Below, in pieces: positions 38,466 to 53,400 of a stretch of DNA of 64,000 bases (its first letter is position 1; the number at the start of each line of letters is the position of its first letter). The notes under the pieces were generated by a model that was not told the DNA's origin, searched no databases, and worked only from the letters and a program-made list of their open reading frames with translations. The DNA is taken from positions 21,116,494-21,180,493 of the forward strand of contig CM067059.1 of assembly GCA_033980235.1 (NCBI GenBank), read 5' to 3'. Source of the DNA: Diadema setosum (taxonomy: Eukaryota > Echinodermata > Echinoidea > Diadematoida > Diadematidae). Position numbers and translations under genes: made by a program.

Positions 38466-41400
38466 CTGGGATGGGGAGACAATCAGAGGGCAAATCATTA
38501 GTGACTCTGACGGAATGCACTTTGTGCTACTGATATTGTTTGAACAACCCCCTTTTGAGAGTACTTGAAAAACAGCAAAGCCGCAAAGTAGTATAGGTCA
38601 GTCGCATTGCACCACTCTACATAGCATTTATTTTGCAAAGTAAGCATAGACACCTCATGCTTCAAATACCAAGCACCTCATTACAATGAAAGGGGCTGTC
38701 TTCTCGGTCACCTTTGCATTCCGTTTTCAGATGAAAATATATACATCTATTCCTTAATACATCTTACTGCTTATTTTGATCATGCTTTGATTATGCTTAA
38801 GTCATTAACTTTATTAGAGTGATATATCGAACCATGCACACATATATGTTTTTGTCTTAACTGAAGCTCTTCTATTGCAATGCATGCAAGCACCAGCCAA
38901 AATGTTAATGAGAGTGAGTCCGTGCATGTACAGTTAAAAGTAAGAGCCCAAGAAGCATGCACAATACTGTATACACCAAATATTTCACGAGATTTTTTTT
39001 TTCGCGAATTTGGCGAGTCAGCTACTATTCGCGAAATTAAAAACACGGAAAAATATTGACTCTGATCCTGATATGAATGCGACGTACATGAGTATACATT
39101 TCTCCGTTCAGTACAGGACTCCACGATCGTGAATTTAACTACTCACGAAATCATTGGGAAGTCTTGATTCGCGAAAATTTAGACTCGCGAAATACATGGC
39201 GTATACAGTACTAATAGTAGGCTCATGTTGACGCTCATAAGATGTGGCTTGAAACAAGCAAGCACTTATACAATATAGTCCATTCCTCCTAGTTACCATG
39301 TCTGCATCAATGATGACCGGGAAAAAAAGAATAGCCTTTGAATGCACGCATTTAAAAGAAAATAGTAAATTACTGGACTTGTCGCTATGACAAAATTTAC
39401 TCCATCTACATTCTAACAGATGAGTACTTGAAAGATAAACACACCATGACATACTTCTGTAGTTCATATTTCCTGTGGCATATGAAAATCAAATGTTACA
39501 CAGAAATGACATTGTCAGTTAGGTGCCTTTGCAGGTTAAAAATCATAGATTCAAAGTCAAAACAGTCAACTTCAATTACACATATGTTAGACTGGTGGTA
39601 ATAGCCTTGCTATTGCTATTCCGTGTGCAATCCCTGTCAATATGTTTGATATTCTGTCTGCATTGGTAATGGCACTGGTTCATTGCTTGAACAACAACAA
39701 CAAGAGAACAAAGTATGCATTCCAAACACAGGTTATAATTCTTGATATATAATGCTGAACTTTAGGGATAGATCAGTATATTAGATAGGAAACCTTGAAA
39801 TATAATAGACAACAATTGAACAGAACATAAATTTTGGCATAAAAATGACAAGAATTATTGGGTTTAGCTGATAATGGGATTTTATAAAACACATAAAGAA
39901 ACTAGGCACACATAAAAAAACTAGGCACACAAATGATGGACACTAAGCCTACTTTTTGCACCAACTTCATGATGATGCATTTATAACATACAGCCATCAT
40001 GGTATATCAAAAGGGTTACAAATGCAGCTGCGCTTAAAGCATGTTCTTTACAAGGGAACTAACCCACATTCGAATCTAAACATATAACAGTAACTGGACA
40101 CAAACATTTGTGCTACATGTTCTTTGCAAGGGACCAACCCAAATTCAAATCAAAATAGCCAATGGGAGCTTATAATAATCATGATTATTTGTTAGATATT
40201 GATGAGATGTGCTGTAGAAAACACTTTTCATTAGAAATGCAATTCAATAAAGACACAATTAATATTTGCATGAGAATTCTAATTTCTCTAAAAGTCAGAA
40301 TAAAGAAGTCAGAGGAAGAAATAAAATTAAGCATCAAAAGAAGACTGGGATGAAAGATTTCCAGAAATTTGAGCGATCAAATGGACACAAAATCCAACAC
40401 TGAATCAAAGTTAGAATGACTTTGCTATTAATGACATACACCATAATAAGAAGTATCCATTGTTTGTTTACTTCATGTGTTAATCTATGAATGTTTGACA
40501 ACAGGAAGTGGAGTGCAAATTATGTCGTGTACAATTATAATCTTTCACTCAGAAGACAAACATCAATTATTTCCTCCAATCTCAAAAAAATATTATACTC
40601 CAACCCGTCTACACGGACCTTACAGTTGTCAAACAGATCTCTGCAAACAGTTCAAAATCTGCTCTCTGCTAGTTTCCCTTTATTTTTTTCTTCACCTTGT
40701 TTTATTACTTTTCTGCCAAGAGGATGGTTAAAGTCACATCACATAGTGAGTATTAACATCACATGAGTTGCTTTGCTATCTGTGGTCTAAATGTATTTGA
40801 TTTAGACAAGCTGGAAAGTCGTTAAAGGTTCAGAAAAGTTCAAGGAGCTAGGCAGCACAGAAAAATCACTATTTTAAAGGGACTGCAATACTACTGCATT
40901 CTTTTTTTTTCTGCAAACATCGTACATTGACAGATGATTAATGTATTAGATTTTTCATAGAAGCAGGATATTATCATCTTTCTATCTGATAAGAATCAGT
41001 ATGCTCAATAGTCTCAAGGCAAGATGCTGTCTACTTTTTTTTTATGAAGGCTTATACACCTTTAATAAAAACAAATGTCTGCATGTAAACATCTACAGGT
41101 GCAATAGGAAAATAGAAATATGTCGGTTCAACTATTGGGATTCAGATGCCACCTGAATCAAAACTGTTCAGTAAATGACGCAAAGCATCAGACTTGTAGT
41201 CTTGAAGTCACATTTTACTGTGTGCAGTTTGGATGCTCATGGAATTCTGTTGATGTGTGTCTGCAAATGATGTTATCTGCAGGAATATCAAATCAGACTT
41301 GTTCACCCCATTCCTCATTTGCATCAGTCCAAACCCTTGTCATGCTCCCGTCTCGATCACTTCAATCTTGATTTGCTTGAAGAACAAAAAAGTATCTTTT

Positions 41401-44400
41401 TAAATGAGGCAGTGATGAATGTGTTTCACTCAAATGTTGGTAAGATTTATATCATACTTTGTCCACAGCTTATCCCAGGACCAAAACAGGTATGACGCAC
41501 ACCGAATAAAATTTCTCTCCTTCAGTTGGGGGGTAGGCTTTCATTATAGCCTGCCTCCTCACTTCTTGCGTCTGATCAAATGATTCTGTAGTTGAATGGC
41601 TGCTCAAGTATGAAGTCTTATATCGGCCTAACTAACATTCACTTGTCTGTAGTGAAGTGCATATTCATTTTTAGTGATTTACTTGTGTTTCTGTGTCTTG
41701 GCTTTGAGTGAAGTGGCTGACAGACATACCATTAAAACAGGTCCTCTCGTTGCTAATACAATACAGTGGACTCCAGTTATAACGAAGTTATAACGGGAGT
41801 GCACTGTATAAATATAGCAATACCATATTTGATATGATGAGCAAGCAAGCATGCATGCTCATAGCAACGTTTCCATTTATGTATATTGTTCTTTCACAAT
41901 CTGCACTACAAAAAAAGAAAAGAAAAGAAAAGGACATCTGCTCTGAACACAAATACAAGTTCTGTTGCTGCAGCTTGCCTCTTTCTTGATTGAACATCAT
42001 ATCCAGTGGTAAAACAGACAACCCCCCCCCCAAAAAAAAAAAAAAAAAATCTCTGATTTTATGCCATTCATGCGAGGGATGTTAAAATCTTTCCAGAGTT
42101 CAGTCAGTGACTTGAATCACCCACATATTTGCAGCCTGAAATATTATTCATATCATGCAGAACACAATTTCACAATATTTAAGGGCATAATTCACTACAT
42201 TACTATACTTTTGAGTTATTTCGGTTCTAGACTACTACGCTCTGGATGATGCAGAACCACGGGCATGTTTCTCACTGTCAACAGTTGATGGAAAGTTCAA
42301 TGGAATGACTAATCATCATACACCATGGCAGACAGATTACGAGCCGAACAAAATGAGAGAAAAAACAAAACGAGGAGCTAAAAAGGAAATGATGATCTAA
42401 TCATTATAGACGACACATGTCTTCTAATCTCAAACTACCAGGTAGAGACACCATGCAAAGGGGGGACACGGTCAAGGCAGTTAATGTGCAACGACAGCAG
42501 GGCATGCAGACGAAGAATGATTCATGCTCACAAGCTATCACAGGTGCAACCGTTAGCGTGTCGAGGAGGAGGAGGACGAGGAGGAGGATGAAGATGGGGG
42601 TGGGGGGGGGGACAAATTATAAGAAGCATAGAGGCAGAGGAGTGTGCGGGTGCAGGGGGGGGGGAGGGCTACAAGGGGGTGTAGCCACGGCATCTCCTCT
42701 GATGACAAAGGAAGGGGGAGGGAGGGAAGGATGTTACCTGGTTTGCTTTTAGTCCTAGAGGATGAGCTCTTTCGCTCCGTGGCGAAAAAGTCCAGGTTTA
42801 AGCTGTTGGCTGTTGTTGTGTTGGTGGGGGGTGAGTGGAAGAGACAGTCGGAAAAGAAAGATTTGTTGCGAGTTATTAGAATGGGATAGGTTTAAATTAG
42901 ACAAGAATACCGCTACAAGTACGTAGTGACGACTCAGTTCATATGATTCAACATATTGTATATCGTGCACACCGTAATTGAGCTCATATGATCGACTGTA
43001 AATACCGGAAACGTCGGTTGTCAATACATATTTACCTCTATGACTATGCCACTACATTGAACAGCCTGCAACACATGAACTCATCTTTATCAAAATAAAC
43101 TGTGACATCAACACAAGATAAAAGCTTTTGTTAGACATGATTCATGGAGTGTTCAGATGATTCAACTGTACAAATTTATCCCGCCTAAGTATAACTCGGT
43201 TGTACAACACATCCAGAAAATGCCCAGATGCAATTCCAAGTCACTGTGACGGAAATTTGCAGTGATTGGCTGCAATTCCCTCACAGCCACAACCAATCAG
43301 CTTTATGGATTTGGCAGTGTTGCCATGGCAGTTTCCATTGTGCTCAGATACTAGTTATTATGTCAAACATTGCATCTGGTCACGATTCAGTATGAGTGTA
43401 TTAAAAGTATCCTTTTTTTTTTTTTTTTTTTTACATTACTCATTATTCAGACCCTAAACAATTTTGTCATTTTACAGTCTCTGCAATACATGTAGAGCAG
43501 TGAGGGGTGTGCAAATATCTTAAGAGAATTGCAAAGGGGAAAGAGAGGTTGGTGTCTCAGTTTGATATCTTAGAGAAGCCCAAGGTGTACCACACCAATG
43601 ACCCCATTCACATCAAGTGGATAATTTGGTGACAGTGCATAGTGCAAATCCTTGAACCCTGATGACTGGGAGTGAATGACTTCCTGTATTGCTATCAATG
43701 CACTATGACACTATTGCTCCATGCTGCACCTCAATTCTCAGTAAGATGAATTATCAATGAAATTCATTGTAGGTATGTATGTATGTAGTGACCATCTCAA
43801 GTCCTTTAATTACGCTGCGTTTACATCATGTTCCCAGCAGCCACAGCAGCCCCATTTGCCCGAATCATAGTGTGCCGGGGGTAGATGAGACATTCTCCTG
43901 TTTTCCCCCTTTGGAATTCTAGTCTTGTTCATTCCAGTCCTCACCCCAGTGAACATTTAGCTATCAGACACTGTTCTCACAGCGTCTGGTCAGACTAGGC
44001 TATCAGTCTTTTCAGCCTCGTCCCACTATAGACAGCCTCCAATTTTTGTTACGGCCTATTACGTGACACCGCATTTCGTTGCGTTCACCCTGTTTTAGCA
44101 CTGCATACAAAATTCCTCATGAGCACCAGAACTGCCGTGGCCAATTTTTTAACAGTCTAAAAATCTGACACGGCATCCACGGCAATCATGGCCTGTGACG
44201 TTTGCCTATCCCGTCTCACAGCGTCGTTTCAAGTCCATCACATTTTGTCCATGGCGGCCTGAAACGGGGCTGCCATGGTTGCCGGGAACATGGCGTAATC
44301 GTAGCCTTACTAGTAGCAAATCTGAGAGCCAGTTTTCTACTTTACAATTCTTCAATACAATGCTTTAATGATTGATATGTGATCATGTTACATCAGCAGG

Positions 44401-47400
44401 GTGTGAGAAAGACAATTAGTAATCTTCACATTTCACTTCATTACCATCTTGCCTTGTTTTACTTGAGGATGCATAAAGCCATTTGACTGAATTTCATAAG
44501 TATACATTCATTCTCTTCTTGAAGCTATTGATCCCATTGATTATACCATTTGATTCTTTCAGCTGCTCATTTTGCAATGTCTCTACAGACAAGATTGCCT
44601 AGTGGTACTGAAGATAGATAACATGCCTACATGATATATAACAGTTATCACCTGCTATTTGATACCACACTCTCTGCTTTAATAACATCATCATATTTCA
44701 CAACTTTCATTCCCAAAATACCTCATGACAATATTCGGGAATTTCATCTTACAAACTGGTTACAAACACTATTGAGGTAAAAAAACCATGTACCATTGAT
44801 ATAATCAAGCCACAGAAGGGACAGCAATGAAAATAAAAATAAAAAGAGTACAAAATAAACGCAAAAAAATAAATTGTGAGAAAAACAAATAAGTAGGAAA
44901 AATAGGGTCATTTCTTGAATAATGGCACCGACTGGTTGACATGGGGTGAATTGTGGAATAAGGAATGATAAGTTGATGTGATGGAATCATGAAAAGACTA
45001 GAAAAGAGACAAGAAAAAGAAAAAAAAAACATGTATCACACCTGAGAGCATTGAAAGAAAATATGATTATCTATATGAGCAAACTTCCACGGCGATTGTT
45101 ACTTATATCAGCTCTGTACCTGTCGAGGATGGCTAAAAAAAAGGAGACCTTTTTTTTTTTTTTTGCAATTAGACCCAAACAAAACTTCTATCAAGCCTGC
45201 TTCGGCTTTAGAAATGGATATGTTTTACAGTAGACTTAACGAAAACACGCAAGAAAATGCTTCTTGCAATTCGTAGAAACATCTCTGTAATATGAAAAGT
45301 TATCTGATGCAATATGCCAATCATACCGACGTGATGTAATGTTTTTGAAGCAAAGCTAAAAGTCGGTGAAAATTTTTGGGAAAAAATCAGATAGTGAAAG
45401 AGATCTGACAATCTCGAACACCTGACAATACCATGAGAACCTGTGACATGGTCACATGATTATGATCATGTGACTACAAAGTGATTCATGAGGAATTAAA
45501 TCAGTAAAGTACTGTGTGAACAAAACTACACACAAGTTTCACTCTTTTCATAATATGTTTCTCAGTAACACATCGATAAAACGACAACAGCAGACTGGCA
45601 AATATTGGGATCGGGTTGAAACGGGGGTAACTTTCTGTTATCATGAAAAACAACTTGTCACGAAAATATTTATCTTCCTCAATGGTGGGTGTAATCAAAC
45701 AGCAAGTAGAGGAAGATCAGTTTGAGTGGGTTTAACTCCTGCCTCAAATGAAAGAAGAAGAGGGAAAGTGTTGGCACCATTCCAGCTTATGACTTTCCTG
45801 ACATACCATCGAGAGGATTAATGAGACCACTGCCACTCCAGTCAAATTCCACTTTGGTTACCGAATCCTGTTACAAAAACAAACAACAAAGATAGAAAGC
45901 ATGGGAAATGATAGATTGGAATAACTTTTAGGATAGGAAATCTAAATACAAATTATGTATATGAATGAATGTTGTCTGTTTAAGTTTAAGCAATTTTTTT
46001 TTTCTCTCAGTAGAACATAATACGGGCACATATTTCTCACCCTTTTACGATGAAATGCATTCATGTCCTACAGATCATAGGTGGTATTGCTAAAGCTGCT
46101 TCAATAAAGGCTGCATTTAGTCAATTTTCTCATTCAATGCTCATGGTCTCACAACCTGAATCTTCTCATCTGATTTAATTTTAATGCCTGCAAGAACTGA
46201 ATAATAGAATAAATACAAGTTCCCAAACATGATATCACTAAGGAACACGAACGACCCCATGGCTCACAACATCAGAGGGGTAAGTGATGACACATTACTA
46301 CGTGATTACATGTGTATCCTGACAGTTTGAATAAATGCAGACAAAATATTGTAATACAGTATTTATCTACCTGTATTGTTTGTTTGTTCATTTCCATCTG
46401 AAAAGATGGCTGGATAGCCCATATTCAGCTATGCTAAGCTGGTCTTCCATGGGGTCCAGTTGGATGTGAGGTAACTGTTATTACATTAAATTATGTACTA
46501 TCAACTATCAAAAGATCTAGATTGTTGTGTGTATGAAACCTTTACATTTTAATACATTGACTGCTTTTGCCCTCACTGCAATTAGTGACCTCGCAATTGT
46601 GCATGAAATCTACTTGGTGTAACATGTCACATACAATCCAAATGTAGTAACAACCAAACATAAGCTGCACTTTTGGATTTGGGATGATAGTGTCTGCACC
46701 TTGCTTGTCTGACAAAGTAAAGTGGTCAATTCTGTTCTACATCCTTTGAATTACAGCGTCACTCTCTTTCAACCAGCACATGAGCACTGTTGTATCGCTT
46801 TGTAAACGAACGGAAGAAACATTTGGGAATTGTGCATTTTCGCAACAAGCTCATAACTACGTACATCAGTTGTAGACTGATTTTATTGTACATCCCAATG
46901 TCCTTTCTGTCATTTGCCACTACCAATCCCCCCATCCCATCCCATCCCCAACAGGTTGTGGAACAGCCAGCCTTTGGGGAGCATTTGATTTACAATTTTG
47001 ATTTACAATCCTACTGACTGCAGTAATCTATGGAGCTGAAGACTGGAGTATAAATCTCCCCGTACTGCAGCACTGAACCAGCCCCACACACAATAATTAC
47101 CAGTGCTGCAGAGCTAAGCAATCAAGAACTTGCGAATCATTTATACTGTCTAAAGGACAACGCACGTTGTGTTTTGACAGCAATTATACCGATCTGACAT
47201 TTCATTTAATTTAATTTCATTTCCACTGGTTTGCTCCCACAAAGTTATGGAAAATCTTCAAACAGACGCATGATCATCATAAAAGTCAGTTTTTGTTATT
47301 TGAACTTTACAATTTAACAAGACTCTGACATAAGTGATTCATCATCTTTCTATGAGGTTCATTTTTTATGTTTCAAGATTTTACATGAAGGTGGATATTG

Positions 47401-50400
47401 TACTTTTGTCGTGAATACATGTGGAAAATAAGGTAATCTTCTCTTCTCCATAGGGCAGAACATGCTCGGTAAAACCTTTGCTGGGATTATATCATTTCAA
47501 GCACTAGATATGAGTTTGTCTCGTTTGACCATGTAATATATGATATATTTTTTCACAAATTAAAATGTCTCCTCAGTAATTCCTCCTTCTCTATTGCAAT
47601 CATTATCATTATCATTTTTTAAAAGAAGAATGAAACCCCAATATACATGTGGATTGATTGAACACAGATATATTAGTAGAACGCATCAGCAAAGCATGAT
47701 GAAAATCAGATAATTCTTTGGAAAAGTTATGAATGTTTAAAGTTTCAGAGCAGCCATCACTGGATAAAAGAAGACTACTACAGTTCATGACATCAGATAT
47801 GTACAACAATATAAAGAAATTATAAAGAGAATTCCACAAATTTCATTTTGTTTAACGAAAGTGCATATTCTCCTGTTACTAAGGGTAAAATTATTTCCCC
47901 TACTTTCTGAAAGAGGTAAGTCAAGTGTTCTTTTATTATGCCAGAAAACTTGTGAATTTTCTTTATACCGTTTTACATACATGACATCACATGGTGTCAG
48001 AGTATTTTCATCCATTGATGGTTGCACCAAAACTGCAAACATTTATAAATTTTGAACAAATAGTCCAATTTTCCTCAAACTTTACCGATTTTTTCTGCTA
48101 ATATTGCTGCATTCCCTCAATTCACATGTTATGGGCTTCATTCTCCTTTAATGGATGGACACGCTTCTTTGCAAGGAAGTATTGGAGCAGAATGCACGAC
48201 ACTGAGATGTCACATGAAAGAAACGCACCTCTGGAGCAGACAGAGTAGAAGGCGTGGCATCCTCCGAGCCGCTGCTCAGCTCTCCTCCCGCCCCGCCCTG
48301 TGAAGAGGACCTCTCTGCGCTCTCTCCCGGCTTCAGGGGGGTAAGCATGCCGAGCTCCTGGGCAAACAGAGGCCGGCCGACACGCCCCGACGACAGCTGT
48401 AGTTGAGTGTGATAGTGGTGCAAAGAGGATGGGGTGGGGGAGGAGTGGGGATCAGAAGAGATGACCAACAATGTAGGTGGCCGGACCATTGATTTTTGGC
48501 GTTGGAAGTGTGAGTGGTCATAAATATGTGATATGGATGCTTCTCCAGCACTTGTTCCACCACCACTCAGGTAATGTTACTTTGTAAGGTGTTGGGGATA
48601 TGTGTCTCACTTCATTTTATTTCTAGCATGACATGATATTGGTCCATCCCACATGATTTGGCTTGACCTGTCTCCCAAACTTCCCTCCTCAAAAGTACAT
48701 TTGATACATCATCCCAAATGTGAAAGCCCAAATCCCTCTCCATGTTAAAAAGGTAAATGTGAATAAGATGGACAGTATGGACTCGTATTTTGTAAATGGA
48801 AAATTTCAAAAAAACACTTTAAACTTCAAAAACATTATTTATTTTTGACCAATTCTTACCCCTGCCATAGTTTGATTGATATCATATCATAAAACAAACA
48901 TACTACATTGTACATGTATTGCACAGCTCTGCATCGGGTTGCTCTCTACTATCAGCTGAGACAGCATTCTTGTGGCTTTCACACACACATGAAAGGGGAA
49001 AATTATGTAACATTGCATATTTACATGTCCTCTTTAATTTGCATTGATGACATCACACCATTCTAGAATACTTCTGGCTACAGAAGCATGTTAAATTATT
49101 CATGGCACTGTAATATGCACAAGATGTACATGATCCTATCAGTTTTCATAATAAAACATACACACTAAAGGACATTGATCATATTTTGTTCCACTAAGTT
49201 ATCCGTACCTGATAGTAAAATTCTGTACTCCTAATGTGTAAACAATCATTTCCCGTAACAGTTTCTACTGAGAATACTGCACATGAACAGGTCATCTATC
49301 TTCAAAACCACATGCAAATGAAGTATATGAGGTCACTGCCAACACAGATATTTGGGAATACACTCTTCCCATTTCCAACAGCCAGCACGAGCAAGCAAAC
49401 CAAATGAGTGTGATATGAATAACCATCCCAGAGGTTAATGACAAAAAAACCCAAAACAATAACAAACAAACAGAACAACCATTTACAATAAAATCACAAG
49501 AGGATGAGGAAGTATTATCTGCATAATTTGATGTAAAAGACACTGGAGGTAGCATCATTTTTATGCAAACCTTTAACATTTTTACAAAATGTGTACATCT
49601 ACATGTACCTGGAAGCAATCAGGTCTGAAATTTATAGCTGCCATAACTGAAATAGTACACATGATACGATGTTGATAATCTATTAGTGACCCATATTTTT
49701 ATCATTGTGAATAATTTTAGCTATCATACAGATATTAACCCGTTGAGGACGAGCCCCGAGTATACTTGGGCAAGCGTCTATGGGAAACATGTGTTGTAGC
49801 ATGTTGTAGCAAAATCGAACCATCCTTAACAGGTTAAGACTTCCCAAACCATCACAATGGCCTTGTTATTTTGTATCACATGCAGTCCAACTGTTGTACC
49901 GTTGCTAAGATAAGACACTCATTTGAGGACAAGATTATCCAGGGATTCCAACTTTAATACTGCAATGCAAAAGGAAATCAGTCTTTGGAAGGATGTGTCA
50001 GATGTGTAATAAGGGAGGTGAATCTTTCATGTCAAGTAAAGTAGTAAAAGAGTACATGAAAAGGTTTTACTTTTTTGATTTTTTACATCTTTTTTTAAAG
50101 TAGACAATTGAGGCTGTGACTCTTTTTGTAAACATATTGTGACCAATAGAAGGTAATGAATAGATAAAGCACAAGTTGTGGATACTCTCTCCATTAATTT
50201 TGCGCATGAAGTTTTATTGAGCTTTGATTTCTTCGAACTTTTTGCTTTCATATATAGTCTAACTTGAAGGAGAATGCATTCTGCATGCTGTCTGTGAGTT
50301 CAAAGGATACTACTGCGTCAACAAGCATGCTGTCAAAAGGGAGATTAAACGTACACATCTATGTAGTACACATTCTCATTCTGTAAACTCCACATCAAAA

Positions 50401-53400
50401 CATACAGTTCACGTGAGAATTCTGACTTCCTCAGTATCAGTTCACAGGCTGCAACTGAGTATAATACAGTGAGCTTTGCAAGTTTAATTAAATAGAGGAA
50501 AAATATTGATAGTAAAGGGATAGATAGTGCTCATTCACTTGCTAAAGGTGCAAGGCAAGATGGACAGAGCACATTATACTGTATGTGAAATGAAAAGGGT
50601 ATGCACAAAATATTGCCTTTGCTTGCACAGTACTGCAGTGTCTTAGAAGGCAAAGAAACACAACCGCACATTTTGCAGCATTACTGAATCAAAAACTACT
50701 CAGTAAACATATACTGCAACAACAATGGAAAACAGCTGTGATAATTTTGTGATTTCACAGTATTTTCTGGTGGCACAGAAAAAAAAAATAATTTGTATGC
50801 AAGAATTGGTTTATCAAGTTTTCTTGTCAATGCAGAGTAGGTGGTAAGTCACCCTGTTCAATGATCAAACTGGCCTCTGGCATTCTGGGATACGATGCAA
50901 AATCTTGACGGCGTGTGCTCATCATCGGCAACACACAGCCCCCGTGGGGAAATACATTGTACACAGCAAGTGTCATCCGTACAAGCTCACTGTAGACAGA
51001 ATGCACGGATGGGCACGACACAAATTCCATAGAAAACAACAGTTGGCACCACAGCAGCCGGTGATTGGGCGGGCGTGAAAGAGAGACGGACTAATTACAC
51101 ACATACCATCACAATGACCTGTCAAGTTACAAATAATACGCCCAAGCACTGTCCTATCAATGGAAAGGATGCCACAGATGTGCAGTTGTTCAGTTCAATC
51201 TCTGGTCACATTCTTTGTGGTAGGGGTTGGAATGGGGACTATGTACTATTACAGGAGATAAAATTCAAAAGGAAATTTTGATTTTAAGATCAGAGACTGG
51301 AGAGGGACTTTTAGCAGTTAATAGGCAGTTTTCGTAACACATATTTTATGCATACCTTCTTTTAGACAGAGGTTATTCCTGACAACCTGAAAGCTTGTCC
51401 GACATAGCAACAAGCAATGCAAACTGGATTCCAGCAATTGAATTTCATTTTAAGAAGAGCAGGTTATTGGAATAACTTGTCTTTATGCTGCAGGGAATGA
51501 AACATCCATAAATTTCGATACATTGCGAAAACGGCCTATAGATTCAAAATACATTGTAGTACCATATCAGGGCATTACAAAAAGATATTCTATCTCCCAT
51601 TGTCCAAATAGGCATTTAGGTGAGGGATCCATACTTAACAGGCAAGGACCATACTGGTAATCATTTTACATTATTCTCAACAGTAAGATTGAGTTGTCCA
51701 AGGTAGGGAGGTGAAACAACCCAATGCCCTGCTCAGGGCAAGTGGGCAAGCAGGTCTCTTAAAAGATCCTAGCAGGGCATGCCTCCTGACCAGGGAGGTG
51801 AGGCTGTCCTGACTGAAGGAGCTAGAGATATGCACTGAAGGCACAGGTTTGGTTCCGATGACCAGGGTAGTGATACACAGATGCTCTAAACACCGCAACA
51901 TGGCAGAAAATGCTAAATTACATCTACAATTTCCTAACCTGACAGGAATCATTGGTGATGTCCATGATGGTCCTGTCTTTTTCTGGCTAGAGTTATCAAC
52001 ACTTCATTCATCTTTTCTTTTTTTCTTTTAATCACTGTCTTAAATGAGAATATAATGCCTTACACAACCACATTCTACAATTTGTATGCCATTTCCTTTC
52101 TGACCAGAGCATTATGTTTCTATGCCTCTATCCTTTGATTAATCAAGTCTTACTTGGTAAAACTTTGACACCTCCATAAGCTCTTTAAATACTGTGACAT
52201 AAAATCACTATTCTTGTTAAAACTTCTTGGATTATAGAGCAGCAAGTAAGGAAAGCACCCCTGGTCAGGGGCGGATCCAGGAATTCCGTAACGGGGAGGC
52301 GCCTTTACAAAATTAAAGGGGGGGGGGGGGTGCTTCCCCCCCATATTTTTTCTTGTCTCTTTTGTTTTAACAAAAAAATAATAAAGAGGGGCACGTGCTC
52401 AGTGTGCCCCCCCCCCCCCCCCCCCCTCTGGATCAGCCACTGCTGGTATAAGTACATCTCTCTATATAAGTGATGGATTGAAACTAAGGTATTCAGTAAA
52501 TTACTGCTTTAAAATCATTTTGGCATACAGGCCAACCCCGAAGGCTTGCATGAAATGATAATCAGCCATGGTTAATCCATTTCATTTCTGCTGTCATCAG
52601 CAATAAAGAAACAATCAGTATGTTCAAAATCTTTAAAATGCCTTTTAGCTTTTAGTATTGGTATGTAGCACTGGTTGAGAGAGAGAAAAAAAAAGTGACA
52701 TAGCACACATGAGCCCAGTGCAGAAAACCACAAATTGTTTGCGAGAAGCATGAAAAAAAAAAAAGGAAAAAAAAAAAGGGGGGGGGGGAGAAAACAGTCC
52801 TCGAGCGCAATTTTCATTTCATACCAATCAGACCAAGCATTAGCGGTGGGACTGGTTATCAGTGCAGAATCCAAACAAATTTATGCGTGTTACCAATTTA
52901 ATCATTTTCACTTGCACAATGCATAGACATGTTCATGATGCCAGTGCAGTAAAACAGGTAAAACACCATCAGCAGTGGGTAATTACATTTGGCTATGTAT
53001 TTTGATGTTGTTGTTGTTCTTAAATACTCATCATACTGCCTTTGTACAATGTATATGGGTATTAGATTTTGACAGCAAAGGGAATAAAGGAAATATGGCA
53101 ATGCTTAGAAATCTTATTTCTTTTTTTAAATTCTAGGGTGCATCAAATCAAACCCGCTAAGAAAATGAAATGTTAGCTGCTTACGCTCAAGCCATACACT
53201 CACTGTCATAATAATATAACAGTTAAAGGGACTGTACAGTTCTGGTTTAGATGGGGATTCATGTTTTGAACATTCCTAAGTGAGATACTGAGAAACCTCT
53301 TATGAAAAATGAAAGAGCATGTAATTTTTAAGAAGGATTCAACATTTATTTGATGAAAATTGGTTTTCAAATGGCTGAGATATCCAAAAAGGTGATAATA

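Larger units (their letters stand above)
38466..42737 (-). other. AFTPH intron before the terminal exon
   Basis: A 4.3-kb intron. It holds the inverted-repeat element at 38965-39210, the tiny palindrome at 41762-41808, poly-C/A at 42022-42050 and a purine-rich run of GAG, GGA and G tracts (42560-42735) immediately inside the donor side. No additional exon was found that would fit phase 1. Confidence 0.7.
45868..48228 (-). other. AFTPH intron between the FDWSG and LGML exons
   Basis: About 2.4 kb with a retroelement-like fragment (46372-46471) and a palindromic element (47620-48151) that begins about 80 bp from the exon at 48229-48396. Confidence 0.7.

Noticed and set aside
42417..42752. 111-codon plus-strand Arg/Gly-rich frame
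   Set aside because: Purine-rich simple sequence beside the true minus-strand NLDFF exon.
51677..51952. 91-codon minus-strand frame within the large AFTPH intron
   Set aside because: Breaks AFTPH phase and shows no recognisable motif; the sequence looks like an old unclassified repeat.
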